Origin: Haematobia irritans
Taxonomy: Eukaryota; Arthropoda; Insecta; Diptera; Muscidae
NCBI RefSeq assembly: GCF_050003625.1
Contig: NC_134401.1
Span: 71,204,632 to 71,268,631, forward strand
Direction of reading: 5' to 3'
Length of the DNA stretch: 64,000 nucleotides
Part shown: positions 10,138 through 21,127 of the stretch, one piece after another
Position numbering within the stretch: position 1 is the first letter of the stretch
Layout: every line of letters begins with the position of its first letter
Translations under genes and position numbers: made by a program
The notes under the pieces: model-generated
Databases searched by the model: none
What the model saw: only the letters and a program-made list of their open reading frames with translations
Told to the model about the DNA's origin: nothing

Positions 10138-11035
10138 AAAAGTGTTCTAGTTATTGTGAAATATAAAGATATAAAAGACATTGAAAATTTCTATCAAAGA
10201 CTATTTGGCTCGTCCACGACGAATAGTGTCCCCTCTTGCAAATACAAAAAGCAGCAGAAATTCAACATAAGCAACAAAAAAACTCTCAAGCAATTCATCA
10301 GTGCAAATAAGGTGAGTGGTTTGAAATTCTTTTTAACAATTTGGTGTCTTGGCTGGAAAAAGTTACAAAATAATTCTATGACAAAACATAGCACCCTGCC
10401 GGTAAAACAAATATTTAAATAAAACAAATAAACGATCGAACTAAAAACATCAACGAGTGCCAGTAGTTGAAATAAATATTCTCAAAATTATAAATTGTGT
10501 AAAGCAAATAAAGTTTCCAAAAAATTATTTGGTGAAAAGAAAACCAACGGTTCTTTTTGTTCAAGGTCAGTGGTGTACGTGACCATCGATCTACAACAAC
10601 TCTTACATTGTCTCTTTGCATATAGTCTATGCTTACAACAACAACAAGTCTGGATAGCCACAGCTTGTGTGTACAACAACAACATTGTAACATAGAAGTC
10701 ATCTATGCAACATTTTGTGCATTGCCCTACATCCGCATAAATTCGCATATAAAATTGGGGATAGAGCACATCAGATATTGCCAGACGGAGCTAATTTCAT
10801 TAAACCTAGGATTGTAAACAAAAATACAGGAATTGTTGGAAATAATTTTAAATGTTAATTAAAGTGAAAGAAAACAATCGGGAAACATTTCAAACTACAA
10901 AATATCGCAATATATGAACATTTTATTGTGGAGAAAAGAAATTTAAATATAAACATTTTATAGTGCCAAACTGATTTTTGTTATCAACTTGAATAAATTT
11001 CTGGTTTTTTTTTTGGAATAATTATATCAACCGAA
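10138..11035 (+). other. BEL-A leader, second part
   Basis: Continuation of the BEL-A leader between the LINE and copia insertions. AT-rich with CAACAACAA runs and no supported coding frame. It contains a consensus donor at 10311/10312. Confidence 0.55.
10305..10318 (+). promoter_or_regulatory. Second candidate 5' splice site, BEL-A leader
   Basis: AAATAAG/GTGAGTGG, with the cut after 10311, is a near-perfect donor (AAG/GTGAGT) on the BEL-A sense strand, upstream of gag. Together with the acceptor at 21120 it would join the leader straight to the third ORF. Inferred from consensus only. Confidence 0.5.
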
Positions 11036-11040
11036 AAGCC

Positions 11041-11225
11041 TGTGGGTGTAAAGCGGAATTAAATAAGAACACGATTAAGTACACGAGTAAAACAAAACGA
11101 TCTTTATTCAAGGAGGTTTACAAAAGGAGTGATTTAACAAGATCAAAAAGAATAAGACAAAAGTACAAAGAGGAGAATAGTATTGGGATTGTAATAGAGG
11201 GGAATAAGGTGACCAGAATCTTACA
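11041..11225 (-). repeat. Copia 3' LTR
   Basis: 185 bp, identical by eye to 15296-15480. On the sense strand it is preceded by a purine-rich GCGGCAGGG tract suitable for plus-strand priming. Confidence 0.92.
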
Positions 11226-11267
11226 AACCCTGCCGCAATCCAAATACTATTTGATTCAAAAATTAAT

Positions 11268-13736
11268 TCAATATTCATCAAATAACATTTTACAAAAATT
11301 TTCATGTTTCTGTTTACATAAACATTTCGTAAATAAATCAGCTATGTTTTCTGCTGTGGTAACATATTCGATCTGAATCTCTTTGGCATCGAATTTTTCC
11401 CTTATATAGTGGTACCGAATGTCGATATGTTTACTACGTTTGTGAGCCACTGGATTTTCGACAAGAAACTGTGCACCTTGGTTGTCACACTTCAGAATTG
11501 TTGGTCCACGAACATAGTCATCCATACTAATTTCTTTCAGCGAACTTCTAACGTACACCACTTCTTTGGTACCTTGGCACATAGCCACGTATTCGGCTTC
11601 CATAGAGCTCAGAGATACTTGTTTTTGTTTTTGGGATTCCCAAGCTATGGGACCACCCGCCATAAATAGCACAAATCCGCTATACGACCGTCTGTCGCTC
11701 ACGTCTGACCCCCAGTCAGCATCTGTGTATGAAACCAAACCATTATTATTTTTATCATAAGATAACATACCTTTAGGTTTCGATTTGAGGTATCGAAGAA
11801 CATGCTTAGCTGCCGTAAAATGTTCTCTCTCAGGGTGACTACAGAACTGAGATAGCTTTGACACCACATGGCATATGTCGGGGCGAGAATACACCGACAA
11901 ATAATTTAATGCTCCGACTAATGATTGGTAGTTAGCTGCATCGTGTCCACTGCAATCGTCTTTGGAACATTTTTCAAGCACCAATCCATTTGCGAGAGGA
12001 GTATTTGCTGGCTTACATCCGCTCATGTTCCACTTTGCCAGTAAATCTCTTACATACTTCTCTTGATGTATTCGGATTTTACCTCTCAATCCATCTCTCT
12101 CGATTTCAAGTCCCAAGTAATACTTAGCAGGCCCACTGTCAACTGCGTCTACATATTTGTTTAATTCTTGGACAATTCTCTTCATCATATTTTCCGATGA
12201 GCACGACAACAAAATGTCGTCCACATAAACGGCGAGCAAAACCAATTCGCCATCTATTTTGTTTACATACAGGCAATTATCTGACTTACACCTTTCGAAG
12301 CCAATCTTTATCAGGATTTCATTTAGCTTTCTATTCCAGTCCCTGCCGGCTTGTTTTAATCCGTAGAGTGATTTCTTCAATCTACATACATGATCAGGGT
12401 ACTTTTGGTCCACATACATTTCTGGTTGTCGCATGAAAACTTCCTCCTCTAATTCACCATTGAGATATGCTGACACAATGTCTATGTGATTTACCAAATA
12501 TTCCTTCTGAGCAGCTATGGCAAACAGCATACGAATAGCAGACACTCTTATTACCGGAGAGAATGTTTCGGTATAATCCACCTGGGGTTGTTGCGAAAAA
12601 CCTTGTGCCACTAATCTCGCTTTAAATTTTTCTATTTCGCCATTTGGTTTTCGCTTGGTCACAAACACCCACTTACACCCAACAATGTTTTTATCCACCG
12701 GTTTTTGGACTAATTCCCATGTTCCTTTCTGCTTCAAATTTTCATATTCCGTATTCATTGCCTTTTTCCAAAATTCTTTATTTTTGCTTTTCATTGCTTC
12801 AGCCACAGTTTTTGGATCTTCTTCTTCTTCTTCTGTTACATTATTTAACAATGCACTTGTAGTTGGCTCCACCACACGAAGTTTTCTTGGTCTTCCCTTT
12901 CTACCTGTTCTCACAGTCTTGGGTCTTCCTCTTCTTCTTTTCTCACCTGGTTCGGCCTCTTCGTTTTCTTCAAATGTTGTCTCACCTTCATTCTCTGCTT
13001 CTTCTTCATTCATTGGTTCTTTTCTTGAATTTTCTTTTCTTGCTTTCGGCAATTCCAAATCAACAGCAAACCAATCGTCATTTGGCTCCATATTCCCTCC
13101 GTCATCATTTTTATCTTTTGGCAAATTCGAAAAACTATTTTCGAAAAATTTGACGTCACGGGCTATTGTTATTGTTCTGTCCTGGCTATTGAACAAACGA
13201 TATCCCTTAGTTTGATGAGCATAGCCTACAAATGTAAGGCGTTCTCCTTTGGGCAATAATTTTGATCTGTTGTTTCGTTTATCCAACTTTACCACATCAC
13301 AGCCAAATATACGTAGATGGGCTACAGAAGGTTTTCGTCCAAACCAATATTCATAAGGTGTCTTGTTCCCAAGTACCTTCGTAGGACAACGATTACGAAT
13401 ATACGATGACGTATTTAAAGCTTCTGCCCACAGCATCTGAGGTAATCCCGACTCCAGCAATAAACATCTGGTCATTTCTACCAGGGTTCTGTTTGCCCTC
13501 TCAGCAATTCCATTTTGCTGAGGGGTATAAATGACAGTAGTTTGATGGTTTATGCCTTCATCCTTCAAAAATCTTTGAAAATCATTACTGAGATACTCGG
13601 TACCATTATCACTACGTAATGTTTTCAAAACACAGCCAGTTTGTTTCTCAGCATTGATTTTGAACATTTTAAAAACATTTAGGGCTTCACTCTTTTTCTT
13701 CAAAAAAATACACTGTAGTGAATCTTGAAAAATCAT
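11268..13736 (-). CDS. Copia pol: integrase core C-part, reverse transcriptase, RNase H
   Basis: Open frame of 822 codons. Near the start it holds the second and third integrase acidic residues (LRSDNGTEYLS; then PQQNGIAERANRT), then a basic/acidic linker (KRRRGRPK), then copia reverse transcriptase (WKKAMNTEYENL, KARLVAQGF, YVDDILLSCS as catalytic box) and RNase H (SYTDADWGSD ... SSMEAEYVA). It ends in KCLCKQKHENFCKML, the usual copia C-terminus. The frame overlaps the gag frame at 13687-13736 and takes over in the middle of the integrase core, so the break is most simply a one-base indel in the A7/T7 run near 13703. It encodes cDNA synthesis and integration functions. Confidence 0.9.
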   Translation of the reverse strand: MIFQDSLQCIFLKKKSEALNVFKMFKINAEKQTGCVLKTLRSDNGTEYLSNDFQRFLKDEGINHQTTVIYTPQQNGIAERANRTLVEMTRCLLLESGLPQMLWAEALNTSSYIRNRCPTKVLGNKTPYEYWFGRKPSVAHLRIFGCDVVKLDKRNNRSKLLPKGERLTFVGYAHQTKGYRLFNSQDRTITIARDVKFFENSFSNLPKDKNDDGGNMEPNDDWFAVDLELPKARKENSRKEPMNEEEAENEGETTFEENEEAEPGEKRRRGRPKTVRTGRKGRPRKLRVVEPTTSALLNNVTEEEEEDPKTVAEAMKSKNKEFWKKAMNTEYENLKQKGTWELVQKPVDKNIVGCKWVFVTKRKPNGEIEKFKARLVAQGFSQQPQVDYTETFSPVIRVSAIRMLFAIAAQKEYLVNHIDIVSAYLNGELEEEVFMRQPEMYVDQKYPDHVCRLKKSLYGLKQAGRDWNRKLNEILIKIGFERCKSDNCLYVNKIDGELVLLAVYVDDILLSCSSENMMKRIVQELNKYVDAVDSGPAKYYLGLEIERDGLRGKIRIHQEKYVRDLLAKWNMSGCKPANTPLANGLVLEKCSKDDCSGHDAANYQSLVGALNYLSVYSRPDICHVVSKLSQFCSHPEREHFTAAKHVLRYLKSKPKGMLSYDKNNNGLVSYTDADWGSDVSDRRSYSGFVLFMAGGPIAWESQKQKQVSLSSMEAEYVAMCQGTKEVVYVRSSLKEISMDDYVRGPTILKCDNQGAQFLVENPVAHKRSKHIDIRYHYIREKFDAKEIQIEYVTTAENIADLFTKCLCKQKHENFCKMLFDEY

Positions 13737-15183
13737 CTATAAACGATATAAAATATCGTGAACCACTTCCACTACAAATTCTCATCGGCCCACAAATATC
13801 GGTGTGTACCAATTCCAATGGTCTTTTTGAAAAACTTTCATTGTATTTCTGGAATGGTTGCACCGTGATTTTACACATTGAACAGGTCATACACGAAAAA
13901 TCATTTGGTTCGAATAATTCCATTGACATACCACGTACCATTTCTTTGCTTTTGAGTTTCTGCATATCTCTCATATTAAGGTGGCCATACCTTTTATGCC
14001 AGAGAACACAATCATTTGGTTTTGCCATCATCAATTTTTCATTTTTATCCAATTCCACAACAAAAATACCTGATTGAGCCTTTGCTTTAAAAATCATTTC
14101 ACCTTTCTTTGTCATTGCAGCTATTTTCTCTTTTGAAAAATACACCTGATTTCCATGCTCAATAATTTTTGACACCGACAAAAAGTTGGCACTCAACTCT
14201 GGTACAAAGAGCACATTAGATAAAGTGATGTCGGTAAATGCCGATTTTATATTTACATCACCTATCCCCGCTGCATACATATGATCTCCCGATGCTAATG
14301 AAATGTTTTGTTTATGCTCTCTTAACGAAGAGAACAACGACTTATCCCCACTCATGTGTGATGACGCTCCACTGTCTAATATCCATTGCTTGTTGTTGGA
14401 GCATATTTCTTTCTCGCTTGCATTCATCATCATTGATTTGTTGTTGTTGTTGTGGGTGTTTAATCTGCATTGCGACTTGATGTGCCCCCGCTTTCCGCAC
14501 GCATAGCACTTGATGTTCTTTTTTCGATTTTCATCATTGTCTTTTTCGCTTTGTCTTTTTTTAGAGTTTGACTTATTCTTGGAATTTGCGGCGAATACAT
14601 GTTCCTCCCCCACATCCTCTCTTTCTCCACGTCTTTGGGATTCTTCTAATATTTTGACCTTGAGACGGTCAAATGGAGGTAACGTGTCTCTGCTTTCTAC
14701 AGCAACAACAAAACTCTCGTAGTCTTCAGGTAGACTACACAGCAAGACAATACTCACAAAGTCTTCTGGAATGGTTATATCGATTTCTTTCAGGGAATCG
14801 ACGAGGCTCGTAAATTCATTAATTTGTTGTGTAAACGATAATCCCTCTTGCATTTTAAATCTAACCAACCGTTTGAATAGGGTTACCTTCCGAGCTGGAT
14901 CTTTCGTTACGTAAATGCTACTTAAAGTATTCCAAGCATCTTTAGCAGTCTTACATTTTTTCACATGGACTAATTCTGATGGCTTTATACTCAGGGTAAT
15001 TGTGGCCAATGCCTTCATGTCCATCACCCTCCAAAACTCCTTTTCCTCTACAGTAGCCGATATAGGACAAGCACTTTCAACTGCTGACCAGTAATCCATA
15101 GTTATGAGAAGGCTTCTCATATGAATTGCCCAACTGGAATAGTTGTCTCCATTTAACTTTTCTATTTGTAGCGAACCGGACAT
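13687..15183 (-). CDS. Copia gag, protease and integrase N-part
   Basis: Frame of 498 codons from ATG at 15183, about 110 bp into the element from the 5' LTR. Residues 1-200 are copia-type gag (EKLNGDNYSSWAIHMRSLL). A CCHC zinc knuckle lies at about 226-239 (CYACGKRGHIKSQC). The aspartic protease motif LDSGASSHM is at about 269-277. The GAG-pre-integrase motif WHKRYGHLN is near 395, and the first integrase acidic residue is in HTDICGPM near 450. The frame stops after SRFTTVYFFEEKE, where other copia polyproteins continue into the part now found in the overlapping frame 11268-13736. Apart from that break gag and protease look functional. Confidence 0.9.
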   Translation of the reverse strand: MSGSLQIEKLNGDNYSSWAIHMRSLLITMDYWSAVESACPISATVEEKEFWRVMDMKALATITLSIKPSELVHVKKCKTAKDAWNTLSSIYVTKDPARKVTLFKRLVRFKMQEGLSFTQQINEFTSLVDSLKEIDITIPEDFVSIVLLCSLPEDYESFVVAVESRDTLPPFDRLKVKILEESQRRGEREDVGEEHVFAANSKNKSNSKKRQSEKDNDENRKKNIKCYACGKRGHIKSQCRLNTHNNNNKSMMMNASEKEICSNNKQWILDSGASSHMSGDKSLFSSLREHKQNISLASGDHMYAAGIGDVNIKSAFTDITLSNVLFVPELSANFLSVSKIIEHGNQVYFSKEKIAAMTKKGEMIFKAKAQSGIFVVELDKNEKLMMAKPNDCVLWHKRYGHLNMRDMQKLKSKEMVRGMSMELFEPNDFSCMTCSMCKITVQPFQKYNESFSKRPLELVHTDICGPMRICSGSGSRYFISFIDDFSRFTTVYFFEEKE

Positions 15184-15278
15184 TTTTCACAATTCAAAAA
15201 CCACGAATTTTTAACAAAAATTTTCCGTTTTAACAAATTCTCGACCGACTTAATATTTCTTATTTAACTTTTTGGCAC

Positions 15279-15295
15279 GCTGGGCTCATAACCTA
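15279..15295 (-). promoter_or_regulatory. Copia primer binding site (initiator tRNA-Met internal fragment type)
   Basis: On the sense strand AGGTTATGAGCCCAGCG directly follows the 5' LTR. Drosophila copia uses an internal fragment of initiator tRNA-Met with a very similar site (established knowledge), so this copy probably primes the same way. Confidence 0.7.
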
Positions 15296-15480
15296 TGTGG
15301 GTGTAAAGCGGAATTAAATAAGAACACGATTAAGTACACGAGTAAAACAAAACGATCTTTATTCAAGGAGGTTTACAAAAGGAGTGATTTAACAAGATCA
15401 AAAAGAATAAGACAAAAGTACAAAGAGGAGAATAGTATTGGGATTGTAATAGAGGGGAATAAGGTGACCAGAATCTTACA
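15296..15480 (-). repeat. Copia 5' LTR
   Basis: 185 bp, TGTAAGATTC...CCACA on the sense strand, identical by eye to the other LTR. Confidence 0.92.
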
Positions 15481-15485
15481 AAGCC

Positions 15486-15856
15486 AAATTAAAGAAGTGT
15501 TGTCATATGGAAAATATGAATACTTGTTCCGGTCAATTAAAGTAAACATATCCAGGACAAAAAAAATATTTAAGTTTAAAACGAGTTTGCCTAACTACAC
15601 AATTTTAAATTTTATTCTTCGGGACAATTTAAATTCATCTTGAAACTAAAAAATAGACTTTCAAACGAAAATACAGAATATATTTTTTTATAATTTAAAC
15701 ATTTTGTAATTAAAAGGAACAAGTAGCAAAACTACGATAATTAGTCTAGTAACTTTGATTATTACCACAATCAGGGTCATTGTTGAAATTTCAAATTTAG
15801 ATTTGTTTAATCAATTTTTTTGATTTTTCGAAAATAAATACAAAAACAATAAAAAA
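15486..15856 (+). other. BEL-A leader, third part
   Basis: AT-rich remainder of the BEL-A leader up to the first gag ATG at 15857. A short open frame crosses from the copia LTR into it and is not a gene. Confidence 0.55.
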
Positions 15857-18800
15857 ATGGCGGCACGTAGAAAACATCTCTTCAACCACGGTCAAGTAAT
15901 ATAATTTTGTAATAACTTTAAATTTGCAAAAGATGACGTCAATATTTCTCAGCTCGACGTGGAGCAAGCTGAATTGGAAAGACGTTGGTCCAAGCTCACT
16001 GTTTCATTCGAAGAAATAATGACAGGTGAGGATGAGGCTTTAACGAACGAATTTGGTGGAACGGCTACCACAAAATATGAAGAGGCAAGTTTAGCTTACA
16101 GAAAATGTAAGACTAAAATTATCGAAATGCGAAAAAGAAAATCACAGTTAAAAGCAGATGAATCTCTCAAAATGGAGACATCGATGACCCAACCTGGGTT
16201 TTCTTCTCTTAAGCTCCCACCTTGCGATACCCACCCATTCGAAGGGGGTTATTCGAAATGGCCGGCGTTTCGGGATATTTTTACAGCCGTTTTCTCGAAT
16301 CATCCCGAATTATTTCCAGCGCAAAAGCTTTACCACTTGCGAAGCAAAACGAGGGGGGAGGCCTACCAAATCGTGAAAAAGTTTGACCTGGTAGATGAAA
16401 ATTTTCAGCTGGCATGGGATGCGCTAGTAACGCGCTATGAAAATCCACGAATTTTAGTTCATCAACAGATGAAACAACTTTTCGGTTTACCATCAATTCA
16501 AATGGAGACCCCAAAATCTATTCGGCAGATACAAAGTGGTATCAATGATAGTTTGTCAATTTTTAAATCCTACAAAATCAACACGGATAATTGGGACCCC
16601 ATATTGGTCCACCTCTGTTCCACAAAACTTCCAGAGGATACTTTACGTGCCTGGGAAGACTCGCTCAGCAATCATAAAGAGTTGCCAACTTGGTTGCAAA
16701 TGAGTTCTTTTCTCTCCAAACGAATTGAAATAATAGAAACAATCTCAGATTTTCGAAAATTCGAGAGAATATCATGGACAACAGCAAAAATCTAAATCTT
16801 TCGTATCTAACATAGAATCGGATAAGCAAAAATACTTATGTAAAAAATGTAATCGTAATCATCCAACGATCGTCTGAAATATGTATATTCAAACAAATAC
16901 TGCTCGAACTGTCTTTCTCCATCTCATTTTAAATCAAATTGCACGAGTGACAGATCATGCTCAAAATGTAATAAGAAGCATCACACAATGCTTCATCTTG
17001 AATCCAATGAAAAAAAAAAATAGTTCTCGCCGAGAACAAGTACAAGCTTCAGAACAACCAGCTTCCTCTCCTGTGCCTTCGGAAATACCCAGCACCAGTT
17101 CTCAGTCAACTAATGTTCAAGCGCATTTTACTCAAAATGGCGGGACAACTATTTTACCTACGGCTCTTATTGACATTGACCATGCAGGAGAATTGTATAC
17201 CTTACTTGTTCTTTTAGATGCAGGGTCGGAGAGAACATTTATATCACGACGAGTCCAACAAACTTTAAATCTCCCTATAGTAACGAGTAACTTTCAAATT
17301 TCTGGGCTCGGTGAGACGGTTGTTTGTAACTCAAAATCATTATGCGGCGTTAATATAAAATCAAGGATCTCGAATTTTAAAATTAAAGCAAATGCTATCG
17401 TTGTGCCAAAGCTTACACATTTTTTGCCGTCAAAGCAAGCTAGAATCGAAAATCTCCCTGATCTAAACGATTTAAAGTTAGCAGACCCAAATTTCTTTAA
17501 GCCTGGACCTATTGACATGATAATTGGAAGTTATTACTTGCCTTCTATAAATTTAAATGGTGTTCGATCTATTATCGAGAGCTGCCTTGAGGCTCGAGAA
17601 TCTTATTTTGGGTGGTATTTATCCGGTCCTTTACCATCCGCGGATGTTCATAGTTTTTCAACTCTTGTATCAAGTTCTGATGATTTTCTTCTACATGAAC
17701 AATTACGAAAATTTTGGGAGGTCGAAGAAACTGAAAGATCGAATCCTATTTCAGAATAGGATCAATTTTGTGAAGATTTTTTTCGGCAGACAACCTTTCG
17801 CCAAACTGATGGGAGATTTGTCGTACGTCTACCTTTTAAGGCAGAGTTTCCAGAGAAAGTTTATTTAGGACATTCTAGAAATATGGCACTTGCCCAATTC
17901 CATCGCATGGAAAAAACGTTAGAAAAAACTCCTGATCTCAACATTTGTTACCAGAAAGTTCTTCAAGAATATGTGGACATGGATCACATGGAGCCATGCT
18001 ACAGTTTTGAAACTTCCGCTGAAAAACAATTTCTATTTTTTCTACCTCACCACGCTGTGATTAGGCCAGAGAGCAAATCAACCAAATTGCGAATTGTATT
18101 TAATGGCTCAAAAAAGACAGACAGTGGGTTCTCCTTGAATGATGTGTTATATGCTGGACCAATTTTACAAGCAGATTTAATGCAAATTGTACTCAGGTGG
18201 CGGTACTATAAATATGTCTTCACAGGTGATATACAAAAGATGTATCGCCAAGTTTTGATTCATCCTGAAGATAGAAAATTTCAGCAAATTATTTTTCGAC
18301 CCAGTCCCAATCAAAGTGCCAAACAATTCCAACTCAAAACTGTTACATTTGGGATAAATTGTGCGCCCTTCTTGGCCTTACGGACCCTGCAGCAGTTAAG
18401 TGAGGATTGTAAAAACCAATATCCCAAGGCTTCTGATATTTTGAGATCTGAAATTTATGTTGATGATGTGTTGTCAGGAGGACACACATTAGAAGAAGCT
18501 AAAATAAAGCAAACACAATTAATTAAGGCTTTAAATTCTGCGTGCTTCCCCTTGAAAAAACTGACTGCAAATAATTCTGTTCTTCTCGAACATTTGGCCC
18601 GGGAGGATCTTCTGGATGAAGATTTTCTGAAAATCGACGACTCCAGCACCATTAAAACATTAGGCATCCGCTGGAATGCCATACATGATATTTTTTACTA
18701 TGTTGTCGAACCTATTAGTCCCACATCAGGAGCAACAAAGCGACAAGTTCTCTCTATCATTGCTCGACTTTTCGACCCACTTGGTTGGTTGGGACCAATT

Positions 18801-21067
18801 ATTATTACAGCAAAGCTTCTCATGCAGAAGTTGTGGGAAGATAAGATAGATTGGGATGAAGGCATCCCACCCCATTTATTAATGAAATGGAAATCGTTCA
18901 TCGAAAGTTTGCCGAATATCGCCGAAATAAAAATCCCCCGATACGTGAATTTTTCTCCAGGAGCTCCGATCCAGATACACGGATTTTGCGACGCGTCGGA
19001 GAAGGCGTACTGTGGCGTAATTTATATTAGAACTGTCGATGAAAACCAAGTAATTTCCAGTCACCTACTGGTTGCAAATACAAAAGTAGCTCCACTTAAG
19101 AAAACCACCATTCCAAAGCTCGAGTTATGTGGTGCTGAGCTACTTACAAAAATGATAAAACAATTTCAATTTTCTTTCGGACAATCATATGATCTATATT
19201 TATGGACCGACTCATCCATCGTCCTTGGCTGGCTACAAAAGCCACCTCAAATCTTAAAAACGTTTGTAGCAAATAGTGTTACGAAAATTTTGGACATTAC
19301 TCGAGAATCACAGTGGAAACATATAAGAACGGAGGACAATCCTGCCGATTTGGGCACACAAGGGTGTTCTTCTCAAGATTTGATAAATAATTCACTGTGG
19401 TGGCATGGGCCATCCTGGCTTCAACAACCGATTGAAGTTTGGCCAAAACCAAGAACATTCGATCCTACGGATCTTGAAACAAAGAAGGTTTCAACGTTTC
19501 ATCTTGAACTGCAAGAGGACATAACTTCGCGATTCTCATCTTTAAACAGGGCACTACGTGTCGTTAGCTATATGTTTCGATTTGTTAAATTATGTCGCAG
19601 GAAAGTTCAACCTGAAAATAAAAATCTAACCTCAGCTGAAATAGTTTATACAAAAAATCGTTTAATTATTTTGGCTCAACGCATTCACTATCCTAGAGAA
19701 TATGAAAATCTTCAAGATAAAAAGCAAATCAACAATAAAAGTCATATCTTGACTCTAAATCCGTTTTTAGACAAGGAAGGTCTTCTTAGAGTTGGTGGAA
19801 GACTTCAAAATGCTGGCTTGAGTTACTCCGAAAGACATCCTGTCATAATACCAGAAAAATCTGATTTCGCCATGCTCTTTGTAAGATATACTCACCAAAT
19901 TCTTCTACATGCAGAATATAACATCATGCTCCGTGCTATACGTCAAGGATTTTATATTCCCCGTCTTAAAAATTGTATAAGAAAATGTATAAGGGAGTGC
20001 AAGGCTTGCACCATATGTAAACAAAAATTCCAAAATCAGTTGATGGCGGCCCTTCCCCCTGAACGTGTTAACTTTTCGCTACCATTCACTTATGCGGGTG
20101 TGGACTTTGCTGGCCCGTTTAATATTAAGTAATCAATTTTAAGAAATGCGAAGATTATTAAGGGTTACGCAGCCATCTTTGTGTGTTTCTCAACGAGAGC
20201 GGTCCATATTGAAGTTTGTTCCGACCTCTCAGCTGATTCATTCCTGGCAGCGTTTTCGAGATTTACCGGACGTCGTGGTTTACCGAAAACCACGTTCTCC
20301 GACAACGGTCGAAACTTCGTTGGTGCTAATTTTAAACTATTGAAGGAACACAATAATTTTTTGAAAAACGCAGAAAAATGTATTGAAGATAAATACGCTC
20401 TTCATGGATTTTCTTGGTCTTTCATTCCCCCTTACGCTCCACATATGGGTGGCCTATGGGAGGCCGCCGCAAAAAGTATGAAGTCCCATCTGAAGAAAGT
20501 AACGAATAATCTATCGTTCACGTTTGAAGAGTTTGCCACCTTGCTGATTAAAATTAAAGCCGTGCTGAATTCCAGACCGATTTCACCTATCTCGGAAAAT
20601 CCAGACGAATTACTACCACTTACTCCAGGTCATCTGCTCAGAGGAGCTGCTCTTATCGCTCCCCCTGAGTCTTTAATTGAGCCACACGAAACTGAAATTT
20701 CTCATTTATCCAGATGGAAACGGTTGAAAGCTATTCAACATGCATTTAGTCAACGTTGGAAGTCGGAATATATTACTGAGCTTCAAAGCCGTTTCAAGTG
20801 GAAGACCACAAGAAATAATATCAAAGTTGATGACTTTGTCATAATCAAGGATGACACTTGCCTCCCACGGAGTGGAGACTCGGTCGTATCGTTAAAGTTA
20901 TTCGCGGAAATGATAACAATGTACGCGTTGCAGAAATTAAAACCCAAAATGGCACAATCGTGAGACCGATCGCGAAACTTTGCTTGTTGCCTACAACAGC
21001 ATCATCAGACTCTTCGCATTACAAGCTAAAAGATTCATCGACAAATGATCGTTTTTTAGAATGTTAA
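15857..21067 (+). pseudogene. BEL-A gag-pol polyprotein, broken
   Basis: The gag frame starts at ATG 15857 (MAARRKHLFN), meets a stop at 15902 and then runs open to 16795. Zinc-knuckle remnants follow in shifted frames (16838-16995, including CSKCNKKHHTMLH). Protease: LLDAGSERTFIS near 17210 and PIDMIIGS near 17507. Reverse transcriptase and RNase H fill 17883-20132, with DIQKMYRQV and the YVDD box at 18456-18467. Integrase: zinc-binding part near 19900-20030, GVDFAGPF near 20098, a stop at 20130, then FSDNGRNF near 20296 and MGGLWEA near 20446. A last frameshift lies near 20870; the C-terminus ends at 21067. At least five lesions separate these parts, so no full polyprotein can be made. The domain order is that of BEL/Pao elements. 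Confidence 0.9.
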
Positions 21068-21120
21068 TTTCTCATTGTGCCTATCTCTCTTTTTCTCTCT
21101 TTCTTTTCTTTCTCCCGCAG
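21064..21120 (+). promoter_or_regulatory. 3' splice site in front of the BEL-A third ORF
   Basis: A nearly uninterrupted pyrimidine tract (21081-21117) ends in CCCGCAG at 21120, a strong acceptor. A TTAAT at 21064-21068, overlapping the pol stop codon, is a possible branch site. Seven bases downstream is GTCCACCATGG, an excellent start context. This implies a spliced subgenomic mRNA for the third ORF. Confidence 0.65.
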
Positions 21121-21127
21121 GTCCACC

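Larger units (their letters stand above)
11041..15480 (-). mobile_element. Copia-type LTR retrotransposon, very young
   Basis: Both 185-bp LTRs (11041-11225 and 15296-15480) read identical by eye. The element is flanked by a 5-bp duplication AAGCC (11036-11040, 15481-15485) and lies on the minus strand within the BEL-A leader. Order gag, protease, integrase, reverse transcriptase, RNase H is diagnostic of copia elements. Coding is open except for one apparent frameshift in a homopolymer (near 13703), so it is almost intact. Identical LTRs imply recent insertion. Confidence 0.93.

Noticed and set aside
12655..13215. Long plus-strand frames opposite the copia pol (also 6873-7334, 8601-9077, 9747-10025)
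   Set aside because: Antisense shadows of the real retrotransposon frames, with no domain of their own.
15272..15643. 123-codon plus-strand frame across the copia LTR
   Set aside because: It spans the copia LTR and BEL leader junction by chance; the identical LTR part at 11041 has no matching gene.
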